DNA from: Dongia deserti
GTDB taxonomy: Bacteria; Pseudomonadota; Alphaproteobacteria; Dongiales; Dongiaceae
Direction of reading: 5' to 3'
Assembly: GCF_003574735.1 (NCBI RefSeq)
Contig: NZ_QORW01000010.1
Span: 124,001 to 188,000 of the forward strand
DNA length: 64,000 nt
The notes beneath the pieces were generated by a model, which worked only from the letters and a program-made list of their open reading frames with translations, made no database searches and was not told the origin of the DNA. The stretch's first letter is position 1, and each line of letters begins with the position of its first letter. The translations under genes and the position numbers were made by a program. This document shows positions 41,446 to 51,464 of this stretch, piece after piece.

Positions 41446-42267
41446 ATGGACACCGCCTATTGGGACGATGCCTATTCCAACGGTGCCTACATCCCCGGCG
41501 GAGATCGGTATCCAGCCAAGTGGACGAATCAAGCGTCCGAGTTCCGCCAATCCATGACACGGCAAGGCCGCGCGCAGCTAGATGAGCCCTACGGGGCCAA
41601 GCCGCGCGCGCGGTTCGATCTGTTGCTCCCGCAAGACCAAGCGAAAGGCCTGTTCGTTTTCGTGCATGGCGGCTACTGGATGGCGTTCGACAAATCGAGC
41701 TGGTCGCATCTGGCGGCGAGTGCCCTTGATCGGGGCTGGGCCGTTGCTCTGCCGAGCTATCCGCTATGTCCGGACGCGCGCATTTCAGAGATAACGGCTG
41801 AGGTCGCTCAGGCCATCACGACGATCTCGGAGCGAGTGGCCGGTCCGATCGTGCTGGCGGGACATTCGGCCGGGGGACATCTAGTAACCCGCATGGCGTG
41901 CGCGGGCGCTCCGTTGTCGAACGCCGTGCGAGAACGTCTGCAGCACATCGTTTCCATCAGCGGTTTGCACGATCTCAGGCCATTGCTGAACACATCGATG
42001 AATCGGACCCTGTGCATGGACGAGGCCGAGGCGTCCCGCGAAAGTCCGGCGCTGCTGCGACCGAGAGCTGGCGTCCGGGTGACCTGCTGGGTCGGGTCCA
42101 GGGAACGGCCGGAGTTCCTGCGCCAGAATGCGCTGCTGGCCAATATCTGGACGGGGCTCGGCGCACGCATGACCGAGCACCAGGCCGAAGGGCGCCATCA
42201 TTTTGATGTCATTGAGGATTTGGCCGATCCAGGATCGGCCCTAGTGGCCACTCTGCTTGACGCATGA
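41446..42267 (+). CDS. Alpha/beta hydrolase, kynurenine-formamidase-like
   Basis: The 273-residue protein has an HGGYW oxyanion motif (FVFVHGGYWMAFDKSSWSHL), a GHSAGGH nucleophile elbow (IVLAGHSAGGHLVTRMACAG) and a late His in GRHHFDVIEDL, the arylformamidase arrangement. Arylformamidase converts N-formylkynurenine to kynurenine, one step before anthranilate. This fits the adjacent anthranilate pathway, but no tryptophan dioxygenase or kynureninase is visible here. It starts 4 bases after marR. The specific substrate is inferred from context. Confidence 0.72.
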   Translation: MDTAYWDDAYSNGAYIPGGDRYPAKWTNQASEFRQSMTRQGRAQLDEPYGAKPRARFDLLLPQDQAKGLFVFVHGGYWMAFDKSSWSHLAASALDRGWAVALPSYPLCPDARISEITAEVAQAITTISERVAGPIVLAGHSAGGHLVTRMACAGAPLSNAVRERLQHIVSISGLHDLRPLLNTSMNRTLCMDEAEASRESPALLRPRAGVRVTCWVGSRERPEFLRQNALLANIWTGLGARMTEHQAEGRHHFDVIEDLADPGSALVATLLDA

Positions 42268-42288
42268 GCGGCCAGCAGATATTTTAAG

Positions 42289-42310
42289 TATCAAACTTTT
42301 AATCTTGAAC
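42289..42310. promoter_or_regulatory. Probable MarR operator before abmA
   Basis: ATCAAACTTTTAATCTTGAAC (about 42290-42310) aligns at 16 of 21 positions with TTGAAACTTTCAATGTTAAAC before marR (40882-40902). It lies in the 79-base gap before abmA. The shared element suggests that the same MarR controls the main operon. Confidence 0.5.
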
Positions 42311-42346
42311 TTGTTAGCGTAGGCGATCCCAGCGGAGGATCAGGGC

Positions 42347-44671
42347 ATGCGCATCGTGTGCATTGGCGGCGGACCGGCGGGTCTCTATTTCGGGCTTCTC
42401 ATGAAGAAGCTCCACCCGGCCCATACGGTTACGGTGGCGGAGCGCAACCGCCCCTACGACACCTTCGGCTGGGGCGTGGTGTTCTCCGACGCCACCATGG
42501 AATCGATGAAGGCCTGGGACCCGGAAACCGCCGCCGAGATCCAGGACGCCTTCAACCATTGGGATGACATCGAGGTCTGGTTCAAAGGCACCAAGCAGCG
42601 CACGACCGGTCATGGCTTCGTCGGCATCGGGCGCAAGAAGCTGCTCAACATCCTGCAGGCACGCTGCGAGCAGCTTGGTGTCGAGCTGGTGTTCGAGCGC
42701 GAGGTCGAATCAGATCTCGAGTTTCCCGACGCCGATCTCATCATCGCCTCAGACGGGCTGAACTCGAAAATCCGCAACCGCTATCCCGAGGCGTTCCAGC
42801 CGGACCTCATTGTGCGGCCGAACCGCTATATCTGGCTGGGCACCGACAAGTCCTACGACGCCTTCACCTTCGATTTCCGCCGGACCGAGCATGGCTGGTT
42901 CCAGGCGCACATCTACAAGTTCGACAGCACCACATCGACCTTCATCGTGGAAACCACGGAGGAAGCGTTCGAGGCGCACGGACTTGGCAAGCTCGACCAG
43001 GAAGGTTCGATCGCGTTCTGCGAGCGGCTGTTCGCCGACGTGCTGGGCGGCGCCAAGCTGATGACCAACGCGCGGCATCTGCGCGGCTCTGCCTGGCTCA
43101 ACTTCCAGCGCCTGATCTGTGGGCGCTGGAGCCATTTCAACGGGCACTCCCAGGTGGTCCTGATGGGCGATGCCGCGCATACCGCGCATTTTGCCATCGG
43201 CTCCGGCACCAAGCTCGCGATCGACGATGCGATCGAGCTGACGCGGCAGTTCGAAATCCATGGCCATCGCGCGGACCAGATCCCGGCCGTGCTCGCCACC
43301 TATGAAGCGATCCGCCGTGTCGACGTTGCGCGCATCCAGAACGCGGCGCGCAATGCCATGGAGTGGTTCGAGGTCGTCGGCCGGCGCTATGCCGACACGC
43401 TGGAGCCAGAGCAGTTCATGTACTCCATGCTCACCCGCTCCCAGCGCATCAGTCACGAGAACCTGCGTCTCCGCGACAAGGCCTGGCTCGAAAACTACGA
43501 GCGGTGGTTTGCGCGCCGCGCAGGGTTGAACGTGCCGGAGAATGGGCGCACGCTGCCGCCCATGTTCACGCCTTATGTCGTGCGCGGCGTCACGCTGCCC
43601 AACCGAATCGTGGTCTCGCCGATGGCGATGTATTCCGCGGCCGATGGCGAGCCGAACGACTTTCACCTGGTTCATCTCGGTGCGCGCGCCATGGGCGGCG
43701 CGGGCCTGGTCTTCGGGGAGATGACGTGCGTGTCGCCCGATGCGCGCATCACGCCGGGCTGCCTCGGCCTGTGGAACGAGAAGCAGGCGGCCGGCTGGAA
43801 GCGGATTGTGGATTTCGTCCATGGCAACTCCGCCGCCAAGTTCGGAATCCAGCTGGGCCACGCGGGCCGCAAGGGCTCGACCAAGGTTGCCTGGGAAGGG
43901 ATGGACCGGCCGCTGGACAGCGGGAACTGGCCGCTGATCTCCGCGTCCGCGATTCCCTACCTCGAAGAGAGCCAAGTCCCGAAGGCCATGGACCGCGACG
44001 ACATGGTGCGCGTGCTGAGCGATTTCGTTCGGGCGACCGAGCTTGCCATCCACACCGGCGCGGATTGGCTGGAGCTCCACTGCGCGCATGGATACCTGCT
44101 GTCGAGCTTCCTGTCGCCGCTCACCAACAGACGTACCGACGAATATGGCGGCGATCATGAGGGCCGTGCGCGTTTCCCATTGGACGTGTTCAGCGCCATG
44201 CGCGCCGCTTGGCCGGCGGACAGACCGATGTCCGTCCGAATCTCCTGCCATGACTGGACCGACGGCGGGAACACGCCGGAGGACGCCGCCGTCTTCGCCG
44301 CACTGTTCAAGGAAGCGGGCGCCGACCTGATCGACTGCTCGTCCGGCCAGGTGACCACGGACGCCAGGCCGGTCTATGGCCGCATGTACCAGACCCCGTT
44401 CTCCGACAAGGTCCGCAACGAGATTTGCATTCCGACCATGGCAGTCGGCGCCATTTCGGAGGCGGATCATGCCAACTCGATCATAGCCGCCGGTCGCGCC
44501 GATCTCTGCGCCATCGCTCGTCCTCATCTCGCCGATGCTGCCTGGACCTTGCATGAAGCCGCAAAGGTCGGCGTTGCCGAGATCCAGTGGCCCAAGCAGT
44601 ACCTGACGGCAAGGATGCAATATGAGACCAACCTGGCGCGCGCCGCCGCGGCGCAAGGTGGCGCCGGATGA
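42347..44671 (+). CDS. abmA: 2-aminobenzoyl-CoA monooxygenase/reductase
   Basis: This 774-residue fusion carries an FAD aromatic hydroxylase (residues 1 to about 390: [40 protein letters not shown]) and an old-yellow-enzyme domain (about 400-774: [63 protein letters not shown]). In Azoarcus evansii this enzyme hydroxylates and reduces 2-aminobenzoyl-CoA to a non-aromatic cyclohexene-CoA. Relatives act on salicylyl-CoA, so that substrate is the main alternative. The ATG at 42347 has GGAGGA upstream. It overlaps the SDR gene by ATGA. Confidence 0.93.
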   Translation: MRIVCIGGGPAGLYFGLLMKKLHPAHTVTVAERNRPYDTFGWGVVFSDATMESMKAWDPETAAEIQDAFNHWDDIEVWFKGTKQRTTGHGFVGIGRKKLLNILQARCEQLGVELVFEREVESDLEFPDADLIIASDGLNSKIRNRYPEAFQPDLIVRPNRYIWLGTDKSYDAFTFDFRRTEHGWFQAHIYKFDSTTSTFIVETTEEAFEAHGLGKLDQEGSIAFCERLFADVLGGAKLMTNARHLRGSAWLNFQRLICGRWSHFNGHSQVVLMGDAAHTAHFAIGSGTKLAIDDAIELTRQFEIHGHRADQIPAVLATYEAIRRVDVARIQNAARNAMEWFEVVGRRYADTLEPEQFMYSMLTRSQRISHENLRLRDKAWLENYERWFARRAGLNVPENGRTLPPMFTPYVVRGVTLPNRIVVSPMAMYSAADGEPNDFHLVHLGARAMGGAGLVFGEMTCVSPDARITPGCLGLWNEKQAAGWKRIVDFVHGNSAAKFGIQLGHAGRKGSTKVAWEGMDRPLDSGNWPLISASAIPYLEESQVPKAMDRDDMVRVLSDFVRATELAIHTGADWLELHCAHGYLLSSFLSPLTNRRTDEYGGDHEGRARFPLDVFSAMRAAWPADRPMSVRISCHDWTDGGNTPEDAAVFAALFKEAGADLIDCSSGQVTTDARPVYGRMYQTPFSDKVRNEICIPTMAVGAISEADHANSIIAAGRADLCAIARPHLADAAWTLHEAAKVGVAEIQWPKQYLTARMQYETNLARAAAAQGGAG

Positions 44672-45450
44672 GTGCGCTGCTGTCCGGGCGGCATGCCTTG
44701 GTGACTGGCGCCGGCAGCGGCATCGGTGCCGCGATCGCGACTGCGCTGGCGGGCGCCGGAGCGTCAGTCTCGCTCGCTGGCCGGCAGCGCGCGCCTTTGG
44801 AGCAGGTCGCAAGCACCCTTGGAGGGCGTATTGCGATCCTTGACGAATTCGATATCACGGATGCTGCGGCGATCGAACGCGGCGTCGCAGCGGCGCGCGG
44901 GAAGCTGGGACCCATCCACATCCTCGTGAACAATGCTGGCGAGGCGCCGAGCGCCCCGTTCGACAAGACCGAGCTCGACCTCTGGTCGCGCGTGATCGCT
45001 ACCGACCTGACCGGTGCGTTCCTCCTGACCAAGGCCGTTCTTTCGGATCTGAAGAACCACGCTACGGGCGCACGTATCATCAACATCGCCTCGACTGCAG
45101 GCCTTTCCGGCTATCCCTATGTGTCGGCTTATTGCGCAGCCAAGCACGGGCTGGTCGGGCTCACGCGCTCGCTCGCCCTCGAACTGGCCAAGACCGGAAT
45201 CACCGTGAACGCCGTCTGCCCCGGTTTCACGGACACGCCGCTGCTGCGGAAAGCGGCCGAGACAATCAGAACCAAGACTGGTCGCACAGAAGATGAGGCG
45301 CTCGCCAATCTCGCGAGCGCCAACCCGCAGGGCCGGCTGGTCACGCCGAAAGAGGTCGCTGACACCGTGCTGTGGTTGGCATCTCCCGGCTCCTCTGCAA
45401 TCAACGGCCAGGCGATCGTGGTCGCCGGCGGAGAGGTGATGGCAGGATGA
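44668..45450 (+). CDS. SDR family 3-hydroxyacyl-CoA-dehydrogenase-like protein
   Basis: The 260-residue SDR has [35 protein letters not shown], the catalytic Tyr and Lys in [20 protein letters not shown], and [13 protein letters not shown]. It overlaps abmA (ATGA) and the next gene, so it is part of the operon. It probably oxidises a ring or hydroxyacyl-CoA intermediate after abmA. Confidence 0.87.
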   Translation: MSALLSGRHALVTGAGSGIGAAIATALAGAGASVSLAGRQRAPLEQVASTLGGRIAILDEFDITDAAAIERGVAAARGKLGPIHILVNNAGEAPSAPFDKTELDLWSRVIATDLTGAFLLTKAVLSDLKNHATGARIINIASTAGLSGYPYVSAYCAAKHGLVGLTRSLALELAKTGITVNAVCPGFTDTPLLRKAAETIRTKTGRTEDEALANLASANPQGRLVTPKEVADTVLWLASPGSSAINGQAIVVAGGEVMAG

Positions 45451-46280
45451 GCGATACCAACCTACGCCCCTTCAAGGACTACAAGGCGCGCCATTTCCTG
45501 TGGGAGCCGAGCGCGGATGGCCGGGTCGCGACCCTGCGCCTGAACCGGCCGGAGAAGAAGAACCCCCTCACCTTCGAATCCTATGCCGAGCTGCGCGATC
45601 TGTTCCGCGATCTTGTCTATGCTTCCGACGTGCGCGCGATCGTGCTGACCGGAGCCGGCGGCAATTTCAGCTCCGGCGGCGATGTGTTCGAGATCATCGA
45701 GCCGCTGACCCGGATGAAGATGCCCGACCTGCTCGCCTTCACGCGCATGACGGGCGACGTGGTCAAGATGATGCGCAAGTGCCCGCAGCTGATCGTCGCG
45801 GCGGTGGACGGGGTGTGCGCCGGGGCGGGCGCGATTCTTGCCATGGCGTCCGACCTCCGGCTCGCCACCCCGGGGGCCAAGACCGCGTTTCTGTTCACGC
45901 GCGTGGGGCTGTCCGGCGCGGACATGGGCGCCTGCGGGATCCTGCCGCGGATCATCGGCCAGGGCCGTGCAACGGAACTGCTGCTGACCGGTCGCACCAT
46001 GAGCGCCGAGGAAGGCCACGATTGGGGATTCTATAATGCGCTGCATCCCGCGACCGATCTCGAGCCGCGGGCGCTCGCGCTCGCCCGATCGCTCGCGGAC
46101 GGCCCCTACTTCGCGCACAGGATGACCAAGACCATGCTCAACCAGGCCTGGACCATGGGGCTCGACGAGCTGATTGAAGCGGAGGCGCAAGCCCAGGCGA
46201 CCTGCATGACGACAGGCGATTTCCGCCGCGCCTATGAAGCCTTCGCTGCCAAGACGAAGCCGACGTTCGAGGGCAACTGA
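45447..46280 (+). CDS. Enoyl-CoA hydratase/isomerase family protein
   Basis: The 277-residue crotonase-fold protein has [20 protein letters not shown], the oxyanion-hole motifs [17 protein letters not shown] and [20 protein letters not shown], and [20 protein letters not shown]. It probably hydrates, or opens the ring of, the CoA intermediate from abmA. The ATG overlaps the SDR stop; its own stop overlaps the next ATG. Confidence 0.9.
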   Translation: MSDTNLRPFKDYKARHFLWEPSADGRVATLRLNRPEKKNPLTFESYAELRDLFRDLVYASDVRAIVLTGAGGNFSSGGDVFEIIEPLTRMKMPDLLAFTRMTGDVVKMMRKCPQLIVAAVDGVCAGAGAILAMASDLRLATPGAKTAFLFTRVGLSGADMGACGILPRIIGQGRATELLLTGRTMSAEEGHDWGFYNALHPATDLEPRALALARSLADGPYFAHRMTKTMLNQAWTMGLDELIEAEAQAQATCMTTGDFRRAYEAFAAKTKPTFEGN

Positions 46281-47452
46281 TGGCGACCGGTCCGACCCGC
46301 GATCATCTCCAGTGGCCCTTCTTCGAGCCGAAGCACCACGCGTTCGTGGAGCGGCTCGATTCGTTCGTGGCCGGCGGCACGCTCGCGCAGATCGATCATC
46401 ACGACGTGGACAATGCTTGCCGCGCTCTCGTGCGGATGCTCGGCAAAGCCGGCCTGCTGGAGTCGGCTGTTGCAGAATCGGCACCGGGCGCCCCGCCGAT
46501 CGATTCCCGCCTGGTCTGCGTCGCGCGCGAGACTCTGGCCTGGCACGATGGCCTCGCCGACTTTGCCTTCGCCATGCAGGGCTTGGGCACCGGCGCGATC
46601 GCGCTCTCGGGTTCACCCGAGTTGCGCGCCGCAATCCTGCCCAAGGTGCGATCGGGTGAATGGCTGGCAGCCTTCGCGCTCTCCGAGAAGGATGCCGGTT
46701 CGGATGTCGGCGCGATGACCTGCGCCGCGCGGGACGACGGCGAGTCCTACGTGCTCGATGGCGAGAAGACCTGGATCTCCAACGGCGGCATTGCCGACAT
46801 CTACACTATATTCGCGCGGACCGGGGAGGCTCCGGGCACGCGCGGCATATCGGCCTTTGTCGTGTTCGCAGACGACCCTGGCTTCTCGGTCGTCGAGCGA
46901 ATCGAAGTGATGGCCCCACATCCGCTCGCGACCATCCGGTTCGAGAACTGCCGCATTCCGGCCTCGCGGCGGCTGGGTGCGCCGGCGGAAGGCTTCAAGA
47001 TCGCCATGCGCACGCTCGACATCTTCCGTGCGTCGGTCGCCGCAGCGGCACTCGGATTCGCGCGCCGCGCAATGGACGAAGCCATTGCTCACGTCAAGGC
47101 GCGCCGCCTGTTCGGCGCGAGCCTCGCCGACCTGCAGTTGACCCAAGCGGCGCTCGGCGATATGGCCGCTGGGATCGACGCCGCTGCGTTGCTGACCTAC
47201 CGCGCCGCCTGGCGCCGGGACGTGCAGAAGCTGCCGGCCACGCGCGAGGCGGCGATGGCCAAGATGAACGCGACCGAGACGGCGCAGTGGGTGATCGACC
47301 GCGCGCTCCAGATGTTCGGCGGGCGCGGTGTGCGCTCCGGAGAGGTGATTGAGAAGCTCTATCGCGAGATCCGAGCGCTGCGCATCTACGAAGGAGCGAC
47401 GGAGGTGCAGAAGCTCATCATCGCCCGCGAGCTGCTGAAGGATGCGCAATGA
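46280..47452 (+). CDS. Acyl-CoA dehydrogenase
   Basis: The 390-residue flavoenzyme has the FAD/substrate motifs AFALSEKDAGSDVGAMTCAA and VLDGEKTWISNGGIADIYTI, then QMFGGRGVRSGEVIEKLYRE and the active-site pattern LRIYEGATEVQKLIIARELL (Glu of YEG). It probably introduces the double bond into a cyclohexane- or chain-CoA intermediate. It is the fourth gene of the abm operon with TGATG overlap at its start. Confidence 0.92.
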   Translation: MATGPTRDHLQWPFFEPKHHAFVERLDSFVAGGTLAQIDHHDVDNACRALVRMLGKAGLLESAVAESAPGAPPIDSRLVCVARETLAWHDGLADFAFAMQGLGTGAIALSGSPELRAAILPKVRSGEWLAAFALSEKDAGSDVGAMTCAARDDGESYVLDGEKTWISNGGIADIYTIFARTGEAPGTRGISAFVVFADDPGFSVVERIEVMAPHPLATIRFENCRIPASRRLGAPAEGFKIAMRTLDIFRASVAAAALGFARRAMDEAIAHVKARRLFGASLADLQLTQAALGDMAAGIDAAALLTYRAAWRRDVQKLPATREAAMAKMNATETAQWVIDRALQMFGGRGVRSGEVIEKLYREIRALRIYEGATEVQKLIIARELLKDAQ

Positions 47453-47886
47453 TGGCGACGTTCGAAACCACCCGTATCCTGCATTTCGGCGATTGCGATC
47501 CCGCCGGCATCGCCTATTACCCGCGTTATTTCGACAAGCTCAACAGCGTGGTCGAGGATTGGTGGGGCAGCATGGGCGTGCCCTGGAAAATCCTCTTCCT
47601 GGAGAGGCGCATCGGGCTGCCTACCGTACGATTCGAAGTTGATTTCCGCGCGCCGGCTTTCCTGGGAGATAGCTTGGTGTTTTCCCTCGCTGTCGCCCGA
47701 ATCGGCCGGAGGTCCGTCGACCTCGATCACAGCGTGCGACGCGATGATGCAATCCTGTGGCAAGCCAAACAAGTCCTCGTCCCCACGTCTCTGGAGACGC
47801 ACAAGTCGATCACCTGGCCCGACGATCTGCGCGCCGCGCTGATATCCTTTCAGGAGTCACCCGATGCACACCATCCTGCAACCTGA
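47449..47886 (+). CDS. Acyl-CoA thioesterase (4-hydroxybenzoyl-CoA type)
   Basis: The 145-residue hotdog-fold protein has the catalytic region FGDCDPAGIAYYPRYFDKLN with its Asp and VVEDWWGSMGVPWKI. It may release stalled aromatic or alicyclic acyl groups from CoA and so protect the CoA pool. It overlaps both the acyl-CoA dehydrogenase and the RidA-like gene, consistent with operon membership. Confidence 0.87.
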   Translation: MMATFETTRILHFGDCDPAGIAYYPRYFDKLNSVVEDWWGSMGVPWKILFLERRIGLPTVRFEVDFRAPAFLGDSLVFSLAVARIGRRSVDLDHSVRRDDAILWQAKQVLVPTSLETHKSITWPDDLRAALISFQESPDAHHPAT

Positions 47887-48259
47887 AGGCTGGGCCAATC
47901 CCGTCGGCTACGCCAACGGCATTGCGGCGCGAGGCACGCTGGTCTTTGTCGGCGGTCAAGTCGGCTGGAACCGAGACTGCAAGTTCGAGACCGACGACCT
48001 GGTCGGGCAGGTCCGCCAGGCGCTGCAAAACGTCGTCGACGTGCTCGCGGAAGCCGGCGCAGGGCCGCAGCATCTCACCTCCATGACCTGGTACTTTACC
48101 GACAAGGCCGCGTATCTCGCGAACCTGAAGCCAATCGGCGATGTTTATCGCGAACTCATGGGCCGCCATTATCCCGCCATGGCCGCCGTTGAAGTGACGG
48201 CCTTGATCGAGGATCGAGCCAAGGTGGAGATTCAGGCCATAGCCGTGATCCCGGACTGA
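47864..48259 (+). CDS. RidA/YjgF-family protein lacking the catalytic arginine
   Basis: The 131-residue Rid protein has GTLVFVGGQVGWNRD, LVGQVRQALQNVVDVLAEAG and ALIEDRAKVEIQAIAV. Canonical RidA deaminates enamines and imines using Arg105 in a PARSCVEV motif; here the motif reads PAMAAVEV, so the arginine is Met. In this pathway a Rid protein would be expected to remove the ring amino group as an imine, but the missing Arg means a different mechanism or a binding role. It overlaps the thioesterase gene by 23 bases. Confidence 0.85.
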   Translation: MHTILQPEGWANPVGYANGIAARGTLVFVGGQVGWNRDCKFETDDLVGQVRQALQNVVDVLAEAGAGPQHLTSMTWYFTDKAAYLANLKPIGDVYRELMGRHYPAMAAVEVTALIEDRAKVEIQAIAVIPD

Positions 48260-48262
48260 GTC

Positions 48263-50239
48263 ATGCTGGCGTTTTCCGACACCGTGCGTGGACGCATCGT
48301 CGACGGCGTTCTGGCCATCGAGATCGATCACCCGCCGGTCAACGCGCTGTCGATCGATGTGCGTGCCGGCCTCAGCGCTGCGCTGAGACGCGGGCGCGAT
48401 ACGCCCGATGTCGACGCGATGGTCATCACCGGCGCCGGCAAGATCTTCATCGGCGGGGCGGATATCCGCGAGTTCGGCCAGCCGCCGGCCGAGCCCATCC
48501 TGCCCGCCATTGTCGCGGCGATCGAAGCTTCGGCAAAGCCGGTCGTGGCCGCGATCAATGGCGCTGCGCTCGGAGGTGGATTGGAAGTGGCACTGGCGGC
48601 GCATCGGCGGATCGCGATGCCTTCGGCCACGTTTGCGGCGCCGGAGGTGAAACTCGGCATCGTGCCAGGCGCTGGCGGAACCCAGCGCTTACCGCGCCTC
48701 ATTGGGATTCCCGCCGCCATCGACCTCATCGCCAACGGCAGGACCATCGGCGCCGAAGAGGCGCTCAAGCTCGACATCCTGGACCGGATCGAGACCGGCG
48801 ATCTCCTGGCTGCGGCCATTGGAGAGGCACGTGCGCTGATGGGCAAGCCGCTGCGCAGGACAGGCGAATGCCAGGCTCCGGCCCTGCCGCACGAGGCGAT
48901 CGACACCGCAGAGAAGAAGGCGCTTGCCCGTGCCCGCGGCCAGATTGCACCGCGCGAAGCCGTGCGGCTCGTCCGCCTCGCAGCCGAGCGCCCGCTGCCG
49001 GAAGGTCTGGCCGAGGAGCGTGCAACGTTCCTCCGCCTCCGGGATTCGGAGCAGGCGGCAGCCTTGCGCCACGTCTTCTTTGCCGAGCGCGCGGCGGCCA
49101 AGGTGGAAGGCCTAGAGAGCGTCACCCCGCGCGACGCCCGGACCATCGGCATCGTGGGGCTGGGCTTGATGGGCTCGGGCATTGCGACGGCGGTGCTTGA
49201 CGCCGGCCTCACCGTTATCGCGGTGGAGCAGAACGAGGATGCCGCCTCCAAAGGACGCGTGCGCATCGAAGGCCTGCTGGACCGATCCCTGCAGTCGGGC
49301 CGAATCGACGCGGCCGGAAGACAAGAGCGACTGAGCCGGCTCAGCACCAGCGGCGACATGACGGCACTGAAGGATGCCGACCTGATCATCGAGGCGGTGT
49401 TCGACGATCTCGACGTCAAGACCAACCTGTTCCAGCGGCTCGATGATGTCGTCCGCCCAGAGGCGATCCTCGCCACCAACACGTCTTATCTTGATCCGGA
49501 CCGGATCGCGACCACGACCGCACGGCCCGAGCGCGTTCTGGGCCTGCATTTCTTTTCGCCGGCGAACGTCATGCGCCTGGTGGAGGTGGTACGCTGCGCG
49601 CGCACGGCGCCGGACGTGCTGGCGGCCGGCGTGGCCTTTGCCAAGCGCTTGCGCAAGCTGCCGATCGTGTGTGGCGTGACTGAAGGCTTTATCGGCAATC
49701 GCATCTTCTCCGCCTATCGGCGCGAAGCGGAGTTCCTGCTGGAGGATGGCGCGCTGCCGCACCAGATCGATGCGGCCATGGAGGAGTACGGCTTTGCCAT
49801 GGGACCCTTTGCGGTCTTCGACTTGGCCGGGCTGGAGATCGCCTGGGCGCGTCGCAAGCGACAGGCCGCCACCCGCGATCCCAAGGAGCGCTATGTCGAC
49901 ATTCCGGACCGCCTGTGCGAGGCCGGCCGCTTCGGCCAGAAGACCGGGCGTGGCTGGTACCTGTATCAGGACGGCAAGCGCGTCATCGACCCGGAGGTCA
50001 CCGCCATGATCGAAGCCGCGCGCGCGGCCAAGGGACTCGCGCCGCGTGCGATCTCTGCTGGAGAGATCACGCAGCGCCTGCTGGCGGCGATGGCAACGGA
50101 AGGCACGGCATTGCTGTCGGAAGGTATCGCGGCACGACCGAGCGACATCGATCTCGTCATGATCAACGGCTACGGCTTTCCGGCCCACAAAGGAGGGCCG
50201 ATGTTTGTGGCTGAGCGTATGAAGGAACAGCGCACATGA
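48263..50239 (+). CDS. Fused enoyl-CoA hydratase / 3-hydroxyacyl-CoA dehydrogenase
   Basis: The 658-residue protein joins an N-terminal crotonase domain (AAINGAALGGGLEVALAAHR, VKLGIVPGAGGTQRLPRLIG) to a C-terminal NAD-dependent hydroxyacyl-CoA dehydrogenase (TIGIVGLGLMGSGIATAVLD; ATNTSYLDPDRIATTTARPE; RVLGLHFFSPANVMRLVEVV). It resembles FadJ/PaaC-type fusions. It would hydrate an enoyl-CoA and oxidise it to a 3-oxoacyl-CoA, the substrate for the downstream thiolase, which it overlaps by 4 bases. Confidence 0.93.
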   Translation: MLAFSDTVRGRIVDGVLAIEIDHPPVNALSIDVRAGLSAALRRGRDTPDVDAMVITGAGKIFIGGADIREFGQPPAEPILPAIVAAIEASAKPVVAAINGAALGGGLEVALAAHRRIAMPSATFAAPEVKLGIVPGAGGTQRLPRLIGIPAAIDLIANGRTIGAEEALKLDILDRIETGDLLAAAIGEARALMGKPLRRTGECQAPALPHEAIDTAEKKALARARGQIAPREAVRLVRLAAERPLPEGLAEERATFLRLRDSEQAAALRHVFFAERAAAKVEGLESVTPRDARTIGIVGLGLMGSGIATAVLDAGLTVIAVEQNEDAASKGRVRIEGLLDRSLQSGRIDAAGRQERLSRLSTSGDMTALKDADLIIEAVFDDLDVKTNLFQRLDDVVRPEAILATNTSYLDPDRIATTTARPERVLGLHFFSPANVMRLVEVVRCARTAPDVLAAGVAFAKRLRKLPIVCGVTEGFIGNRIFSAYRREAEFLLEDGALPHQIDAAMEEYGFAMGPFAVFDLAGLEIAWARRKRQAATRDPKERYVDIPDRLCEAGRFGQKTGRGWYLYQDGKRVIDPEVTAMIEAARAAKGLAPRAISAGEITQRLLAAMATEGTALLSEGIAARPSDIDLVMINGYGFPAHKGGPMFVAERMKEQRT

Positions 50240-51441
50240 CTGAAGCCTTCATCGTCGATGGGGTGCGCACGCCAATCGGACGCTATGGCGGCGCCCTCGC
50301 CCACGTCAGGACCGATGATTTGGCGGCCCATGCCGTCAAGGCACTTCTGACCCGCTTTCCTGCGCTGCAAGGCGACAGGATCGATGAACTCGTCCTAGGC
50401 TGCGCCAATCAGGCCGGCGAAGACAACCGGAATGTCGCCCGCATGGCCGTCCTGCTTGCCGGCCTCCCGACTTCTGTTCCCGGCACCACCATCAACCGCT
50501 TGTGCGGCTCGGGTCTGGATGCCGTCGGATATGCTGCGCGTGCGATCCGCGCGGGCGAAGCAGATATTGTGATCGCCGGCGGTGTCGAGAGCATGACCCG
50601 GGCACCACTGGTCCAGGCGAAGGCGGAGACCGCATTCCAGCGCGGCGCCGAGATCCATGACACCACCATCGGCTGGCGCTTTGTCAATCCGCTGATCGAA
50701 CGTCAGTACGGCATCGATTCGATGGCCGAGACTGCGGAAAACGTTGCGGAAGAGTTCGGCATCTCGCGCGCTGACCAGGATGCCTTTGCCTTGCGCAGCC
50801 AGGAGCGCGCGGCAGCGGCCCAGGCGAACGGCCGGCTGGCCCGGGAAATCGTGGCCGTTCCGGTCAAGGAGCGCGGGCGCGAACTCCGGCTGGTCGAGCA
50901 TGACGAGCATCCGCGCGCGACGACCCTCGAGAAGCTTGCCGCGTTGCCAGCGCTGTTCCGGAAGAACGGGACCGTAACCGCCGGCAACGCTTCCGGCATC
51001 AGCGATGGCGCAGCGGCCTTGCTCATCGCATCACAGCGCGCGATCGAGCAGCACGGATGGACGCCGCTTGCCCGCATCACGGGAATGGCGACGGCGGGCG
51101 TACCGCCGCGCATCATGGGCATCGGTCCCGTTCCAGCCGTACGGAAGCTGCTGGAGCGCACTGCCCTCGGCATCAGCACGTTTGATGTCGTCGAGCTCAA
51201 CGAAGCGTTTGCGGCTCAGGCTCTCGCATGCCTGCGACAGATCGGCATTCGGGATGACGCAGACTTCGTCAATCCGAACGGGGGCGCCATTGCGCTTGGT
51301 CACCCATTGGGCATGTCCGGAGCACGCCTGGCGCTGACAGCGGCACTGGAACCCCGCGCGCGCGACGCCAAGCGCGCGCTGGTGACCATGTGCATCGGCG
51401 TCGGGCAGGGAATTGCACTTTCGCTGGAGCAGGCCCGATAG
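50236..51441 (+). CDS. Acetyl-CoA acyltransferase (beta-ketoadipyl-CoA-thiolase-like)
   Basis: The 401-residue thiolase has the acyl-accepting Cys in TTINRLCGSGLDAVGYAAR, the His in NPNGGAIALGHPLGMSGARL and the second Cys in VTMCIGVGQGIAL. PcaF-like features (Thr-rich start FIVDGVRTPIGRYGGALAHV) support cleavage of a 3-oxoadipyl-like CoA to acetyl-CoA and succinyl-type products. It is the last gene of the abm operon; the next gene is on the other strand. Confidence 0.92.
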   Translation: MTEAFIVDGVRTPIGRYGGALAHVRTDDLAAHAVKALLTRFPALQGDRIDELVLGCANQAGEDNRNVARMAVLLAGLPTSVPGTTINRLCGSGLDAVGYAARAIRAGEADIVIAGGVESMTRAPLVQAKAETAFQRGAEIHDTTIGWRFVNPLIERQYGIDSMAETAENVAEEFGISRADQDAFALRSQERAAAAQANGRLAREIVAVPVKERGRELRLVEHDEHPRATTLEKLAALPALFRKNGTVTAGNASGISDGAAALLIASQRAIEQHGWTPLARITGMATAGVPPRIMGIGPVPAVRKLLERTALGISTFDVVELNEAFAAQALACLRQIGIRDDADFVNPNGGAIALGHPLGMSGARLALTAALEPRARDAKRALVTMCIGVGQGIALSLEQAR

Positions 51442-51464
51442 CGCAACGCACCGAATGCCCTTGA

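Noticed and set aside
42749-44812. 687-codon minus-strand open frame over abmA
   Set aside because: It is antisense to a clear two-domain flavoenzyme and has no family motifs; it is a GC artefact.
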